Source of the DNA: Enterobacter sp. Bisph1
Lineage (GTDB): Bacteria; Pseudomonadota; Gammaproteobacteria; Enterobacterales; Enterobacteriaceae
Assembly: GCF_000814905.1 (NCBI RefSeq)
Contig: NZ_JXAG01000030.1
Coordinates: forward strand, 1 to 64,000
Direction of reading: 5' to 3'
DNA: 64,000 nucleotides
Both the position numbers and the translations under genes were made by a program. The notes beneath the pieces were generated by a model that did no database searches, was not told where the DNA came from, and saw only the letters and a program-made list of their open reading frames with translations. Below, piece after piece: positions 11,150 to 21,871 of the stretch (the first letter of the stretch is position 1; every line of letters begins with the position of its first letter).

Positions 11150-11680
11150 ATGCGCCTGATGCTCCTCATTGTGACGGTTATCGCTGCGCTGTTAACCTCT
11201 GCCTGCAGTTCTCCCACGCCGCCGCCTGGCGTCACCGTTGTCCAGGATTTTAATACGCAACGCTTTCTCGGTAGCTGGTATGAAATCGCCCGCTTCGATC
11301 ACCCCTTTGAGCGAGGACTTGAAAGAGTCACCGCCCACTATAGCCTGCGTGACGATGGCGGTTTAACGGTAGTGAATCGCGGGTTTAATACAAAACGCGG
11401 TATGTGGCAGCAATCCATCGGGACCGCGTATTTCATCGGCAGCTCACGCACCGCCGCGCTAAGAATTTCTTTTATCGGCCCCTTTTACGGCAGCTACAAC
11501 GTCATCGCATTAGATGCAAATTACCGTCACGCACTGGTTTGTGGGCCGAACCGGGATTATCTGTGGATTTTATCGCGCACGCCGACGATCCCGGCAGAAG
11601 TGAAAAAGCAGCTACTGGATACCGCAACTCGCCAGGGGTTTGCCACACAGAAGCTGCTGTGGATTAATCAGCCCCATTAA
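11150..11680 (+). CDS. blc: Outer-membrane lipocalin Blc
   Basis: Bacterial lipocalin of 176 residues. A lipoprotein signal ends in the lipobox LTSAC with the acylated cysteine near residue 19. The following S-S-P-T-P does not carry the Asp+2 inner-membrane retention signal. The lipocalin signature [17 protein letters not shown] comes next, with conserved [10 protein letters not shown] near the end. The family binds lysophospholipids and is induced on entry to stationary phase. Its TAA stop overlaps the stop codon of the convergent gdx gene. Confidence 0.95.
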   Translation: MRLMLLIVTVIAALLTSACSSPTPPPGVTVVQDFNTQRFLGSWYEIARFDHPFERGLERVTAHYSLRDDGGLTVVNRGFNTKRGMWQQSIGTAYFIGSSRTAALRISFIGPFYGSYNVIALDANYRHALVCGPNRDYLWILSRTPTIPAEVKKQLLDTATRQGFATQKLLWINQPH

Positions 11681-11994
11681 TGGGTGCTGATTTTCAGGCC
11701 AATAATCCCGGCGACAATCAGACAAAGGCTGAGGATACGCGCAAGGCTTGCAGACTCACCAAGCAGCACAATCCCGGCGATAGCCGCACCGACAGCGCCA
11801 ATGCCCGTCCAGACAGCGTATGCCGTACCCACCGGCAACGTTTTCATTGCCCATGACAGCAGCACAACGCTTGCGATCATTGCCGTAACGGTAATGACGG
11901 TTGGCGTCAGGCGGGTGAAACCGTGGGTATATTTCAGGCCGATGGCCCAAACCACTTCAAGAAGACCTGCGATAAGAAGGATTAACCAGGACAT
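11677..11994 (-). CDS. gdx: Guanidinium exporter (SMR family)
   Basis: A 105-residue small multidrug resistance protein with four transmembrane helices and the conserved membrane glutamate in [16 protein letters not shown] (Glu13). It matches E. coli SugE/Gdx, a proton-coupled guanidinium exporter that works as an antiparallel dimer. The start ([10 protein letters not shown]) is at 11994 with GGAG upstream. The leader carries a guanidine-II riboswitch, which directly supports this function. Confidence 0.96.
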   Translation of the reverse strand: MSWLILLIAGLLEVVWAIGLKYTHGFTRLTPTVITVTAMIASVVLLSWAMKTLPVGTAYAVWTGIGAVGAAIAGIVLLGESASLARILSLCLIVAGIIGLKISTH

Positions 11995-12004
11995 TTTTGG
12001 CTCC

Positions 12005-12056
12005 GGTATGGGGCCGTCCCCAGAATGAAATTGCGCAAACGGGTCGTCCCGTTCGG
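12005..12056 (-). promoter_or_regulatory. Guanidine-II (mini-ykkC) riboswitch upstream of gdx
   Basis: On the minus strand two hairpins stand in tandem. The first, AACGGG-ACGA-CCCGTT, occupies 12038-12053; the second, TGGGG-ACGG-CCCCA, occupies 12009-12022. Both loops fit ACGR, the diagnostic tetraloop of the guanidine-II class, and about 15 nt separate the stems. The second hairpin ends about 14 nt before the start codon and overlaps the approach to the ribosome site, as expected for translational control. A -10-like TATAAA lies upstream near 12090. Confidence 0.9.
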
Positions 12057-12258
12057 CCTGTGAAGAGCCCTTATCTTGATGTCTAAAGTTTATAATTTCA
12101 ACTTTTTTGTCGTTTTCAAACGTTAACGAGGCTAATGCAAGAAATAGCCACTGTTCGCAGCGGAATTCACGCATTTATTCACCATAACCAGACCCTATGA
12201 TGAGTTGCTTTCCTGAACACAGGAAGTTGTGCGCCACCCTCTGACTGCGAAGAAAAAT

Positions 12259-12861
12259 ATGTTCAAGATTCTCTTGATTGACCGCTGTAACTTCACCCGC
12301 TCAGGGATGGAAACCTGGCTCAATCAAACGCCTTTATTTTCTACCTCTTTTCTTATTACAGCCTTGCATAATTTAATGCTGGCGAAAGAACATATTGTCC
12401 AGTGGCAGCCGGATCTGGTGATTGCCGACCTTCATGGTTTTAAAAATGAAATACATCACATACAGCAACTGGCCTCTTTTTTTTCGGTGTGCCGGGAATC
12501 GACGCAGGTGATGTTGCTGGAGTCTGGCGAAGATGCGCAACTGTCACAGTTTTATGCGCAGTTTTCTATTAATGCGACGCTGCAGAAAACGGAATCCCTG
12601 GACGTTCTGGCTCAGGCCATTGATGCGATGATCCTGGCGCGGCCACACCTTGCGCTACCGCGCATTGTCACCCCCTTGCTTACCCGGCAGGAGGAAAAGG
12701 TGCTGACGCTGTGGATGGAAGGGACTAATAACCAAACTATCGCCCGTAAGCTATGCATTAACAGCAAGACCGTTTACACCTATAAGCGCAATATCAGAAT
12801 GAAACTGGGGATGGGAAACCGCTTTACGCCGTTCTTGTCATTACCGGAAAGAGCAAATTAG
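12259..12861 (+). CDS. ecnR: LuxR-family transcriptional regulator, EcnR type
   Basis: A 200-residue protein with a degenerate receiver-like N-terminal half (MFKILLIDRCNFTRSGMETWL) and a C-terminal LuxR helix-turn-helix (LLTRQEEKVLTLWMEG...NNQTIARKLCINSKTVYTYKRNI). The receiver lacks the usual acidic pair after strand 1, so phosphorylation is doubtful. It lies next to and converges on ecnB-ecnA, the position of ecnR in Citrobacter and Enterobacter. A GTG at 12229 behind AGGA would add ten residues; I prefer the ATG at 12259, where the receiver fold begins. Confidence 0.75.
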   Translation: MFKILLIDRCNFTRSGMETWLNQTPLFSTSFLITALHNLMLAKEHIVQWQPDLVIADLHGFKNEIHHIQQLASFFSVCRESTQVMLLESGEDAQLSQFYAQFSINATLQKTESLDVLAQAIDAMILARPHLALPRIVTPLLTRQEEKVLTLWMEGTNNQTIARKLCINSKTVYTYKRNIRMKLGMGNRFTPFLSLPERAN

Positions 12862-12883
12862 CGGTACGGCAGGCGCCGTACCG
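12862..12883. terminator. Hairpin between convergent ecnR and ecnB
   Basis: CGGTACGGC, loop AGGC, GCCGTACCG: a perfect 9-bp stem exactly between the two stop codons. There is no clear T run on either side, so the terminator role is inferred from position. Confidence 0.5.
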
Positions 12884-12890
12884 ACAGGGA

Positions 12891-13037
12891 TTACTGCTGC
12901 GCTTTTGTGGCCGCGCCGGAAATCGCGCTACCGCCGTCCGAAATATCTTCGCCTACGCCACGCGTAGTATTACAGGCCGTCAGGACGGAGGAAAGAACCA
13001 GAACAGAAAAGATCGCAGCAATTGTCTTCTTAACCAT
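12891..13037 (-). CDS. ecnB: Entericidin B lipoprotein
   Basis: A 48-residue lipoprotein with signal [18 protein letters not shown] and lipobox LTAC. The mature part is a short amphipathic peptide ([19 protein letters not shown]...). Entericidin B is the bacteriolytic partner in the proposed entericidin toxin/antidote pair. The start at 13037 follows AAGGA and matches the E. coli length exactly. Confidence 0.95.
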   Translation of the reverse strand: MVKKTIAAIFSVLVLSSVLTACNTTRGVGEDISDGGSAISGAATKAQQ

Positions 13038-13143
13038 AATATCTTCCTTTTGTAGCCAATATTGTTTGTGTATAGCCACTTAAGCATAGACAAAATCTTA
13101 GAAGGCTACCGAAACAAAAGCGATTTTAGGAAGAGTGGAAGTT

Positions 13144-13266
13144 TTAGTTCGCCGCGTGAGAAATGATATGGCCAAGGGTTTGGATATCTTCACCCATTCC
13201 ACGGGCGGTATTACAGCCGGAAAGAAGTGCGCAACCGATAAGAAGTAATGAAAGGCGTTTCATCAT
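13144..13266 (-). CDS. ecnA: Entericidin A lipoprotein (antidote)
   Basis: A short gene encoding about 40 residues: MMKRLSLLLIGCALLSGC, a lipobox, then NTARGMGEDIQTLGHIISH. The N-T-x-R-G-x-G-E-D-I core is shared with EcnB. It stands upstream of ecnB on the same strand, as in E. coli. The product is proposed to counter EcnB. Two adjacent ATG codons (13266 and 13263) could start it. Confidence 0.9.
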   Translation of the reverse strand: MMKRLSLLLIGCALLSGCNTARGMGEDIQTLGHIISHAAN

Positions 13267-13285
13267 CCATACCTACAAAATTTGA

Positions 13286-13308
13286 CGGCGTAGCGCAGCG
13301 CTACGCCG
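13286..13308 (-). terminator. Probable efp terminator
   Basis: CGGCGTAGC, five-base loop, GCTACGCCG, followed on the minus strand by TCAAATTTT. It lies 12 bp past the efp stop codon and before ecnA. Confidence 0.65.
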
Positions 13309-13320
13309 ACATCGTGAGGG

Positions 13321-13887
13321 TTATTTCACGCGAGATACGTATTCGCCAGAGCGGGTATCTACTTTAATCACTTCACCAATCTGTACGAACAGCGGCACTT
13401 TAACCACAGCGCCGGTGCTCAGGGTAGCCGGTTTGCCGCCGGTACCTGCGGTGTCGCCTTTCAGACCTGGATCGGTTTCAATGATTTCCAGTTCAACAAA
13501 GTTCGGCGGGGTGACGGAAATCGGCTGACCGTTCCACAGGGTCACGATGCATTCAGCCTGGTCCAGCAGCCATTTTTCGCTATCGCCAATGGCTTTCGCG
13601 TCAGCGGAGAGCTGTTCGAAGGTTTCGTTGTTCATGAAGTGCCAGAACTCACCGTCGTTGTACAGGTAAGTCAGGTTCATATCAACCACGTCCGCGCCTT
13701 CTGCGGAGTCGGTAGATTTAAAGGTTTTTTCTACACGGGTACCGGTCAGCAGGCGGCGCAGTTTAACACGTGCGAAAGCCTGGCCTTTGCCTGGTTTAAC
13801 GAATTCGCTGGCTTCAACCGCATAAGGTTCGCCGTCCAACATGATTTTAAGACCAGCACGAAAATCGTTGCTATAGTAAGTCGCCAT
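13321..13887 (-). CDS. efp: Elongation factor P
   Basis: Relieves ribosome stalling at consecutive prolines by entering the E site. The 188-residue protein has three OB-like domains. Lys34 in the loop K-P-G-K-G-Q is the residue that EpmA, EpmB and EpmC modify. The start MATYYSNDF at 13887 is divergent from epmB, with 40 bp between the two start codons, so they share a control region. The open frame runs upstream into epmB antisense but that extension is not conserved. Confidence 0.98.
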   Translation of the reverse strand: MATYYSNDFRAGLKIMLDGEPYAVEASEFVKPGKGQAFARVKLRRLLTGTRVEKTFKSTDSAEGADVVDMNLTYLYNDGEFWHFMNNETFEQLSADAKAIGDSEKWLLDQAECIVTLWNGQPISVTPPNFVELEIIETDPGLKGDTAGTGGKPATLSTGAVVKVPLFVQIGEVIKVDTRSGEYVSRVK

Positions 13888-13927
13888 AAGGCCCTCTGAA
13901 ATTGTTAACTGGTAGCTAAGCCACAAA

Positions 13928-14956
13928 ATGGCGCACATTGTAACCCTAAACACCCCATCCAGAGAAGATTGGTTAATACAACTTGCAGATGTAATAACCG
14001 ATCCAGATGAACTGTTACGTCTTTTAAAGATAGACACGGATGAAAATTTAATCGCGGGCGGTGCGGCAAAGCGCCTCTTCCCGCTTCGTGTACCCCGCGC
14101 CTTCGCGGCGCGCATGCGCGCTGGCGATCCCCATGATCCGCTTTTGCGCCAGGTACTGACTGCGCAAGATGAGTTTATTTCCGCGCCGGGCTTTAGCCCC
14201 GATCCGCTGGATGAACAGCACAGCGTCGTGCCCGGTTTGCTGCATAAATACCGTAATCGCGCTTTATTGCTGGTCAAAGGCGGCTGCGCGGTAAATTGCC
14301 GATACTGCTTCCGCCGCCATTTTCCTTATGCCGATAATCAAGGCAATAAGCGCAACTGGCAGGTCGCGCTGGACTATATCGCGGCCCATTCTGAGCTGGA
14401 TGAAATCATCTTCTCCGGTGGCGATCCATTAATGGCGAAAGATCATGAGCTGGACTGGTTGCTTACGCAGCTTGAGTCCATCGCGCATATTAAACGTCTT
14501 CGCATCCATAGCCGCTTGCCGATTGTGATTCCTGCACGAGTAACCGAAACGCTAAGCGCCCGATTTGCTCGTTCGTCACTGCAAATTCTGCTGGTTAACC
14601 ATATCAACCATGCGCAGGAGATAGGTGAAGATTTTCGCCACGCCATGGCACAGCTGCGCAGGGCTGGCGTTACGCTGCTCAATCAAAGCGTGCTGCTGCG
14701 TGGCGTCAACGATAATGCGCAGACGCTGGCGGAGTTAAGTAATGCGCTATTTGATGCGGGCGTGATGCCTTATTACCTGCATGTGTTGGATAAGGTACAG
14801 GGCGCGGCGCACTTTATGGTGACGGATGACGAGGCGCGCAAAATAATGCGCGAACTGCTGACGCTGGTTTCAGGGTATATGGTGCCGAAACTGGCCCGTG
14901 AGATTGGCGGTGAGCCGAGCAAAACGCCGTTGGATCTGCAGCTTCGCCAAAACTAA
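13928..14956 (+). CDS. epmB: EF-P lysine 2,3-aminomutase EpmB
   Basis: Radical-SAM, PLP-dependent enzyme that turns (S)-alpha-lysine into (R)-beta-lysine for EF-P modification. The 342-residue protein has the CxxxCxxC cluster motif at Cys120, Cys124 and Cys127 ([15 protein letters not shown]). It lacks the long C-terminal extension of the catabolic aminomutases, as expected for EpmB. Same length as the E. coli enzyme. Divergent from efp. Confidence 0.97.
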   Translation: MAHIVTLNTPSREDWLIQLADVITDPDELLRLLKIDTDENLIAGGAAKRLFPLRVPRAFAARMRAGDPHDPLLRQVLTAQDEFISAPGFSPDPLDEQHSVVPGLLHKYRNRALLLVKGGCAVNCRYCFRRHFPYADNQGNKRNWQVALDYIAAHSELDEIIFSGGDPLMAKDHELDWLLTQLESIAHIKRLRIHSRLPIVIPARVTETLSARFARSSLQILLVNHINHAQEIGEDFRHAMAQLRRAGVTLLNQSVLLRGVNDNAQTLAELSNALFDAGVMPYYLHVLDKVQGAAHFMVTDDEARKIMRELLTLVSGYMVPKLAREIGGEPSKTPLDLQLRQN

Positions 14957-14959
14957 AAA

Positions 14960-14990
14960 ACGGCTACGCAATAACAGCAAACGTAGCCGT
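14960..14990 (-). terminator. Terminator of the chemoreceptor gene
   Basis: A 9-bp stem (14960-14968 with 14982-14990) that on the minus strand is followed by six T residues. It lies past the stop codon of the minus-strand chemoreceptor and just past epmB. A second palindrome (CGAGCC...GGCTCG) at about 15001-15016 lies closer to the chemoreceptor stop. Confidence 0.75.
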
Positions 14991-15026
14991 GCAACGGACG
15001 AGCCTTATCAGGCTCGCCGTACAACG

Positions 15027-16664
15027 TTAAAAAGTTTCCCAACCTTCATCAGCGACACCGGCAACGGCCGGACGCGGCTTTTTGGTCGCCAGCAACGGAG
15101 ACTTCACAACCGGCTGGTTTTGCCCCGGCAAACGGAAGACATCAACCAGCTGTTGCAGTTTGGTGGCTTGTTCTTCCAGGCTGCCCGCTGCCGCTGAGGA
15201 TTCCTGAACCAGTGCGGCGTTCTGCTGCGTGGTGGTATCCATTTCGGACATCGCCTGAGCAATCTGCGAAATACCGCGGTTTTGCTCATCGGAGGCGGCG
15301 GCAATCTCCTGCATCAAATCTTTTACCTGCAATACGGAATTGACGATACCGCTCATGGTTTCACCGGCGAGGTCTACCTGGCGTGACCCCTCTTCGACAA
15401 AGTGAACCGATTCATTGATCAGCGACTCAATCTCTTTTGCCGCATTCGCGCTTCGCTGGGCTAATGACCGCACTTCACCCGCCACCACCGCAAACCCGCG
15501 GCCTTGATCCCCGGCCCTGGCAGCTTCAACCGCCGCGTTAAGCGCGAGAATATTGGTCTGGAAAGCGATGCCGTTAATCACCGAGGTGATCTCTGAAATA
15601 CGTTTGGAGCTCTCCATTATGTCTTTCATGCGTTTCACAGCAGATCCGACAATGGTTCCCCCTTGCGCGGCGGTATCAGAAGCATTAATCGCCAGCTGAC
15701 TTGCCTGATGCGCGTTTTCCGCATTCTGTTTCACCGTCGAGCTTAACTCTTCCATACTGGCGGCGGTTTCAACCACGGCGGCAGATTGCTGCTCGGTACG
15801 CGCAGAAAGCTCATTGTTACCCAACGCTATCTCGTTAGCAGCGGTATTCACCGAACCGGAAGAGGCACGGACCATTTGCAGCGATTCTGCAACGCGTTCG
15901 ACCAGATTATTAAACGCCATTACCGCGCCGCCGATTTCATCCATCCGCCCTGCTGGCAGGGTGTGGGTAAGATCGAGTTTTTCACTGATAGTCGCCATGC
16001 CGTCTCGCATCTCATTCAGGCGACGTTTGATATTCAACACTGTAAACAGGCCGAACAGACCAAGGACAATCGTTGCGGCAAGGGTTGCTGTTACAGACAT
16101 AACCATTGAACGTGATATTAAATCGACGTTGATCTTCACTGATTTATTGACCAGTGATGCGTTATACGCAGCTTGCTCAGTAAAATCATTAATTAACAAG
16201 CCAATATTGTCGGCAACAAACCCACCCTTCGCCATTGATTTAATTACGGCGACACGGTCATTACTTTCAGACACTTTAAAAAACTGATCCATGACGCCAC
16301 GAAATTTATCTAAGTCCGCTAAGGTTTTATTTGATAATTCCTGATCATGTTGGTCGGAAATAAGATCTTTAAGGTAACCCTGGTGCATGGCGTAGAGTTC
16401 GTCATACAATTTTGTTGCCTGCTGTTTTATGTCTGCCATCGCGGCAGGATCTTCTGTCAGGCCGTGTAAAAACAGTTGTCCACGCACAGCGAAGATCTTT
16501 AATGTCTCGTCATTCATCGCCGACAGGCTCGGCAAGATATTATCGTTAAAATAAATTTGTGAATCACCAATTTTATCCAAAGAATATATTGCAATAATAT
16601 TAGTGCCGATGAGGCTTAAAATCAGTAACGAGAAAGCGAGTAACAATCTCTTTGTAATGTTCAT
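15027..16664 (-). CDS. Methyl-accepting chemotaxis protein
   Basis: Membrane chemoreceptor of 545 residues. TM1 is at about residues 7-28, a periplasmic four-helix-bundle-type ligand domain at 29-187, TM2 at about 188-210, then HAMP. A long cytoplasmic methylation and signalling coiled coil contains the invariant hairpin tip EITSVINGIAFQTNILALNA and AGDQGRGFAVVAGEVRSLAQ. The last residues are GWETF, close to the NWETF tail that docks CheR and CheB on Tar and Tsr, so this is probably a high-abundance-type receptor. The ligand is unknown. It occupies the epmB-yjeI gap and has a sigma-28 promoter. Confidence 0.93.
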   Translation of the reverse strand: MNITKRLLLAFSLLILSLIGTNIIAIYSLDKIGDSQIYFNDNILPSLSAMNDETLKIFAVRGQLFLHGLTEDPAAMADIKQQATKLYDELYAMHQGYLKDLISDQHDQELSNKTLADLDKFRGVMDQFFKVSESNDRVAVIKSMAKGGFVADNIGLLINDFTEQAAYNASLVNKSVKINVDLISRSMVMSVTATLAATIVLGLFGLFTVLNIKRRLNEMRDGMATISEKLDLTHTLPAGRMDEIGGAVMAFNNLVERVAESLQMVRASSGSVNTAANEIALGNNELSARTEQQSAAVVETAASMEELSSTVKQNAENAHQASQLAINASDTAAQGGTIVGSAVKRMKDIMESSKRISEITSVINGIAFQTNILALNAAVEAARAGDQGRGFAVVAGEVRSLAQRSANAAKEIESLINESVHFVEEGSRQVDLAGETMSGIVNSVLQVKDLMQEIAAASDEQNRGISQIAQAMSEMDTTTQQNAALVQESSAAAGSLEEQATKLQQLVDVFRLPGQNQPVVKSPLLATKKPRPAVAGVADEGWETF

Positions 16665-16740
16665 TAATAACTCCCGACACCATCATGCATAGAATTAAAC
16701 TGGCAAGTGAGACATTCCTTCGTTTTTTGTCCTATGGTCA

Positions 16741-16767
16741 GTATCGGCAAGTCACAATCTTACTTTA
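16741..16767 (-). promoter_or_regulatory. Sigma-28 (FliA) promoter of the chemoreceptor gene
   Basis: The minus strand reads TAAAGTAA, an 11-bp spacer, then GCCGATAC. The FliA consensus is TAAAGTTT-N11-GCCGATAA, so spacing is exact and 13 of 16 positions match. It lies 76 bp upstream of the start codon. This places the receptor in the class 3 flagellar regulon. The rest of 16665-16999 is AT-rich and shows no gene. Confidence 0.85.
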
Positions 16768-16962
16768 GTCACCAATGCAGGTTTAAACGAAATATATATT
16801 TAAAGCTGTGAATATTATCACAGAGAATAACCTTAAGGATTCTTAATATTCAGCTAATTACTTATTTTAATTAGCAAAATGATTATATTCTTTTTAATTT
16901 AGCGGGATATAAAACCGGTAGCTTATTGTGGATATTAATGAGAGGGAATTAAAAGCTAAAAG

Positions 16963-16987
16963 CGCCCACCTGGTGTGTTGGTGGGCG
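16963..16987 (-). terminator. yjeI terminator
   Basis: CGCCCACC, nine-base loop, GGTGGGCG. On the minus strand it is followed by CTTTTAGCTTTT. It begins 13 bp past the yjeI stop codon. Confidence 0.75.
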
Positions 16988-16999
16988 TTAAAAAAACAA

Positions 17000-17353
17000 T
17001 CAGTTCGGGCACTTATAGACTTGCGCGTTCATTTCGCTGGAGGTAGGTACGAAACTCGAGAGAATGCCTTGCGTTGGGCTTGAAACACTGTAAAGCACGT
17101 TGCCGCCCATGGCTGCCGCCTGATTACGCAGCGCATTCGCCGCACCGCGCATTGAACCGCCCTCTTCGCCATGTTGACCAGAGAGCCAGTTGCTCTGCGA
17201 ACCCGACGCGGTGCCGAGATACTGGCACGATGCTGCCGGTTTATCTTCGACAAAGCGCACGCTCTGCCCGCCGGCGGTCAAATCATTGCTGCTGCTACAG
17301 CCTGCCAACAGCAGCGAAGCGCCAATAATCTCTGCAAAAAATTTTACCTGCAT
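17000..17353 (-). CDS. yjeI: YjeI family lipoprotein (DUF4156)
   Basis: A 117-residue predicted lipoprotein: signal MQVKFFAEIIGASLLLAGC with lipobox LAGC, then SSSNDLTAGG. The conserved block SNWLSGQHGEEGGSMRGAAN matches E. coli YjeI. Function unknown. I take the start at 17353 because it gives the E. coli length and a proper signal peptide; the frame is open further upstream. Confidence 0.9.
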   Translation of the reverse strand: MQVKFFAEIIGASLLLAGCSSSNDLTAGGQSVRFVEDKPAASCQYLGTASGSQSNWLSGQHGEEGGSMRGAANALRNQAAAMGGNVLYSVSSPTQGILSSFVPTSSEMNAQVYKCPN

Positions 17354-17482
17354 GTTATTCCCCATAATCAATGAGCTGGACGCATGTCGCCCGGATGTAG
17401 ACCTTATACTAAAAAGATGAACAAAAGAAAAATACCGCCCTCTCAGGCTGCACATTTTGGGGAAAAGCGTGACGCATAGATA

Positions 17483-17514
17483 AAAAAAGAGCGGACCGAA
17501 GCCCGCTCTTTTTT
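17483..17514 (-). terminator. groEL terminator (bidirectional form)
   Basis: AGAGCGG/CCGCTCT stem with an eight-base loop, flanked by A6 and T6 tracts. It lies about 40 bp past the groEL stop codon and separates the groESL operon from yjeI. Confidence 0.88.
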
Positions 17515-17556
17515 ATTGAACGTGCGCCAGGTTGCCCTGGCCGCGTTCGGCAGCAA

Positions 17557-19215
<1,659 letters not shown>

Positions 19216-19243
19216 TTAAATTCGTTCAGGTTCGCGCGCGTTA

Positions 19244-19720
<477 letters not shown>

Positions 19721-19777
19721 TCAGTAAAACGGCTTGTGATAATATCGAGGCACCTGACAAAAAACAGAAAGATAATG

Positions 19778-21034
19778 ATGAGCGGATTAAAACAAGAGCT
19801 GGGACTGGCTCAGGGCATTGGGTTACTTTCCACCTCGTTACTCGGCACCGGCGTGTTTGCCGTCCCGGCACTCGCAGCCCTTGCCGCAGGCAACAACAGC
19901 CTGTGGGCCTGGCCGTTGCTTATCGTACTGGTGTTCCCGGTGGCGATTGTTTTTGCCGCGCTGGGCCGTCGTTTCCCCAGCGCCGGCGGCGTGGCTTATT
20001 TTGTCGGTATGGCTTTTGGCCCGCGCCTTGAACGGGTAACGGGCTGGTTGTTTCTGTCGGTTATCCCGGTCGGGTTGCCAGCCGCGTTGCATATAGCCGC
20101 CGGTTTCTGGCAGGGAATGTTTGGCTGGCAGGGGCCACAACTCTTAATGGCCGAACTGGGCACGCTGGCGCTGATTTGGCTGTTGGCCACGCGCGGTGCG
20201 GGCTCCAGCGCTAATCTACAGTCGATTATTGCCGCGCTGATTGTGGCATTAATTGTGGCTATCTGGTGGCGCGGCGGTATCTCTTTTAGCACGATTCCTT
20301 TTCCCCCGTTATCCCAGGTATCGGTTTCGGCGATGTCATCTTCTCTGGCGGTGATGTTCTGGTGCTTTGTTGGGCTGGAGGCTTTCGCCCATCTGGCGTC
20401 AGAATTCAAAAACCCGGAACGGGATTTCCCCCGTGCGCTGATGATTGGCCTGCTGCTGGCGGGTTCGGTTTACTGGGCCTGTACCGTCGTGGTGCTGCAT
20501 TTTAGTCTGTGGCATGCGCAGGGCGCAGCGGCATCGTTGCCGGTGATTGTCGTTGCGCTATTTGGCAAACAGGCGCTGTGGATTGCCTGCATCATTGGCT
20601 ATCTGGCCTGTTTCGCCAGCCTTAACATCTATATCCAGAGCTTTGCCCGGCTGGTGTGGTCGCAGGCGGCCAGGCGGCCCAACAGCGCACTGGCAAAGCT
20701 CTCCGGGCGTCAATTACCCGTCAATGCACTTAACGCGGTGATTATTTGCTGCATGTTCTGCACCCTCGCCATCTATGCCTTCAGCATCAATCTCGATACG
20801 TTGATCATCTATGCAAACGGGATTTTCATTATGATCTACCTGCTCTGTATGCTGGCAGGGTGTCGCTTATTGAAGGGGCGATTTAAAGCGCTGGCGGTTC
20901 TGGGCAGTGCGTTATGTTTGCTGCTGCTGGTCATCCCCGGCTGGAAAAGCCTGTATGCGGTTTTCATGCTTGTGGCGTTGTGGTTACTGCTGCCGAAGCG
21001 GCGAACAACCACAATCAACGTCCTGAAACCCTAA
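19778..21034 (+). CDS. yjeH: L-methionine/branched-chain amino acid exporter YjeH
   Basis: APC-superfamily inner-membrane transporter of 418 residues with about 11-12 hydrophobic segments. The first contains the conserved unwound motif GIGLLSTSLLGTGVFAVPALA. FWCFVGLEAFAHLASEFKNPERDFPRA is the family signature. E. coli YjeH exports methionine and branched-chain amino acids. Length and start (MSGLKQELGLAQ) match E. coli; an ATG one codon upstream is possible. Confidence 0.93.
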   Translation: MSGLKQELGLAQGIGLLSTSLLGTGVFAVPALAALAAGNNSLWAWPLLIVLVFPVAIVFAALGRRFPSAGGVAYFVGMAFGPRLERVTGWLFLSVIPVGLPAALHIAAGFWQGMFGWQGPQLLMAELGTLALIWLLATRGAGSSANLQSIIAALIVALIVAIWWRGGISFSTIPFPPLSQVSVSAMSSSLAVMFWCFVGLEAFAHLASEFKNPERDFPRALMIGLLLAGSVYWACTVVVLHFSLWHAQGAAASLPVIVVALFGKQALWIACIIGYLACFASLNIYIQSFARLVWSQAARRPNSALAKLSGRQLPVNALNAVIICCMFCTLAIYAFSINLDTLIIYANGIFIMIYLLCMLAGCRLLKGRFKALAVLGSALCLLLLVIPGWKSLYAVFMLVALWLLLPKRRTTTINVLKP

Positions 21035-21038
21035 AGGA

Positions 21039-21057
21039 AGCCCGGCGGTGCCGGGCT
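21039..21057. terminator. Hairpin between convergent yjeH and fxsA
   Basis: AGCCCGGC, loop GGT, GCCGGGCT, lying between the stop codons at 21034 and 21063. T runs are short, so termination is likely but not certain. Confidence 0.6.
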
Positions 21058-21062
21058 AAAAA

Positions 21063-21533
21063 TCAGCGATCGTCTTTGTTATCCAGACGGTTGTTGGGAT
21101 CATCTTTACGTTGATATTCGCCTTCAAATGTCTCCCCGCCGTCTCTCCCGGTGCTAAATCCGCCGCCCGGCATACGGGAAAAACGCAGATGCGGCATCAG
21201 TTTCAGCGTCAGGTGTTTTTGCACCGGCGGCAACAGCAGCAACAGCCCCAGCAAGTCCGTAAAGAACCCCGGCAGCAGCAACAGCAGACCGGCGATAATC
21301 AGCGAAACGCTTTTGATCATCTCCGCCGCCGGGCTCTCACCGGCAGCCATTTTTTGCTGCATCAGCAAGAAATTCTTAAATCCCTGGTTGCGCACCAGCG
21401 ACATACCAATCACTGAGGTGAAGATCACTAAAATCATTGTCATCAGCACGCCAAATACATGCGCGACCTGAATAAAGATCGAAATTTCAACGTAAACGTA
21501 TAAAAAGACTGCAATTAACGGTATCCAGCGCAC
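21063..21533 (-). CDS. fxsA: FxsA family membrane protein
   Basis: A 156-residue membrane protein with hydrophobic helices near residues 3-22, 30-45 and 75-100, and a charged C-terminal tail (EYQRKDDPNNRLDNKDDR). E. coli FxsA (SuzF) overproduction suppresses F exclusion of phage T7. I choose GTG at 21533: it gives MRWIPLIA like E. coli and sits 6 nt after AGGAG, whereas the ATG two codons upstream abuts that site. Confidence 0.92.
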   Translation of the reverse strand: MRWIPLIAVFLYVYVEISIFIQVAHVFGVLMTMILVIFTSVIGMSLVRNQGFKNFLLMQQKMAAGESPAAEMIKSVSLIIAGLLLLLPGFFTDLLGLLLLLPPVQKHLTLKLMPHLRFSRMPGGGFSTGRDGGETFEGEYQRKDDPNNRLDNKDDR

Positions 21534-21669
21534 TGGCATCTCCTGTTATATAGACAGCCGCGTTAAGGCGTCTGCCGGAATGGTTTTGCGAACCGCATCA
21601 TGATGAGATGGTGGCAAATGCAGAAAATTCAATTTCGCGCGAGAGGTAAATTTTTGTCTCTTACGAAGC

Positions 21670-21768
21670 GGTGACACATTTCACATATTAGTAATTATGA
21701 TGTATTGACAGGAATAATAAGTGATCCCGATTACGGCAATTCCCCAGCGCCAGCATATAATTTCAGAT
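21670..21768 (+). promoter_or_regulatory. aspA promoter with distant CRP site
   Basis: A CRP-like site GGTGA-CACATT-TCACA lies at 21670-21685. A -10 TATAAT is at 21756-21761, predicting a start near 21768 and a CRP centre at about -90.5. The leader to aspA is about 100 nt. This fits catabolite-sensitive control of aspartase. The rest of 21534-21871 has no gene. Confidence 0.6.
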
Positions 21769-21871
21769 ATCCGGCCGATTAAGGGGATAATCGTCGGTCG
21801 AAAAAGACACATAAACCCACAAATATTGTGCGTTTGGTGTATTCATTCGTAGCTTGAAAAAGAAGGTTCAC

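Noticed and set aside
13888..14277. N-terminal extension of efp by 130 codons into epmB
   Set aside because: EF-P has a fixed 188-residue length starting MATYYSNDF, and the extension is antisense to conserved epmB sequence.
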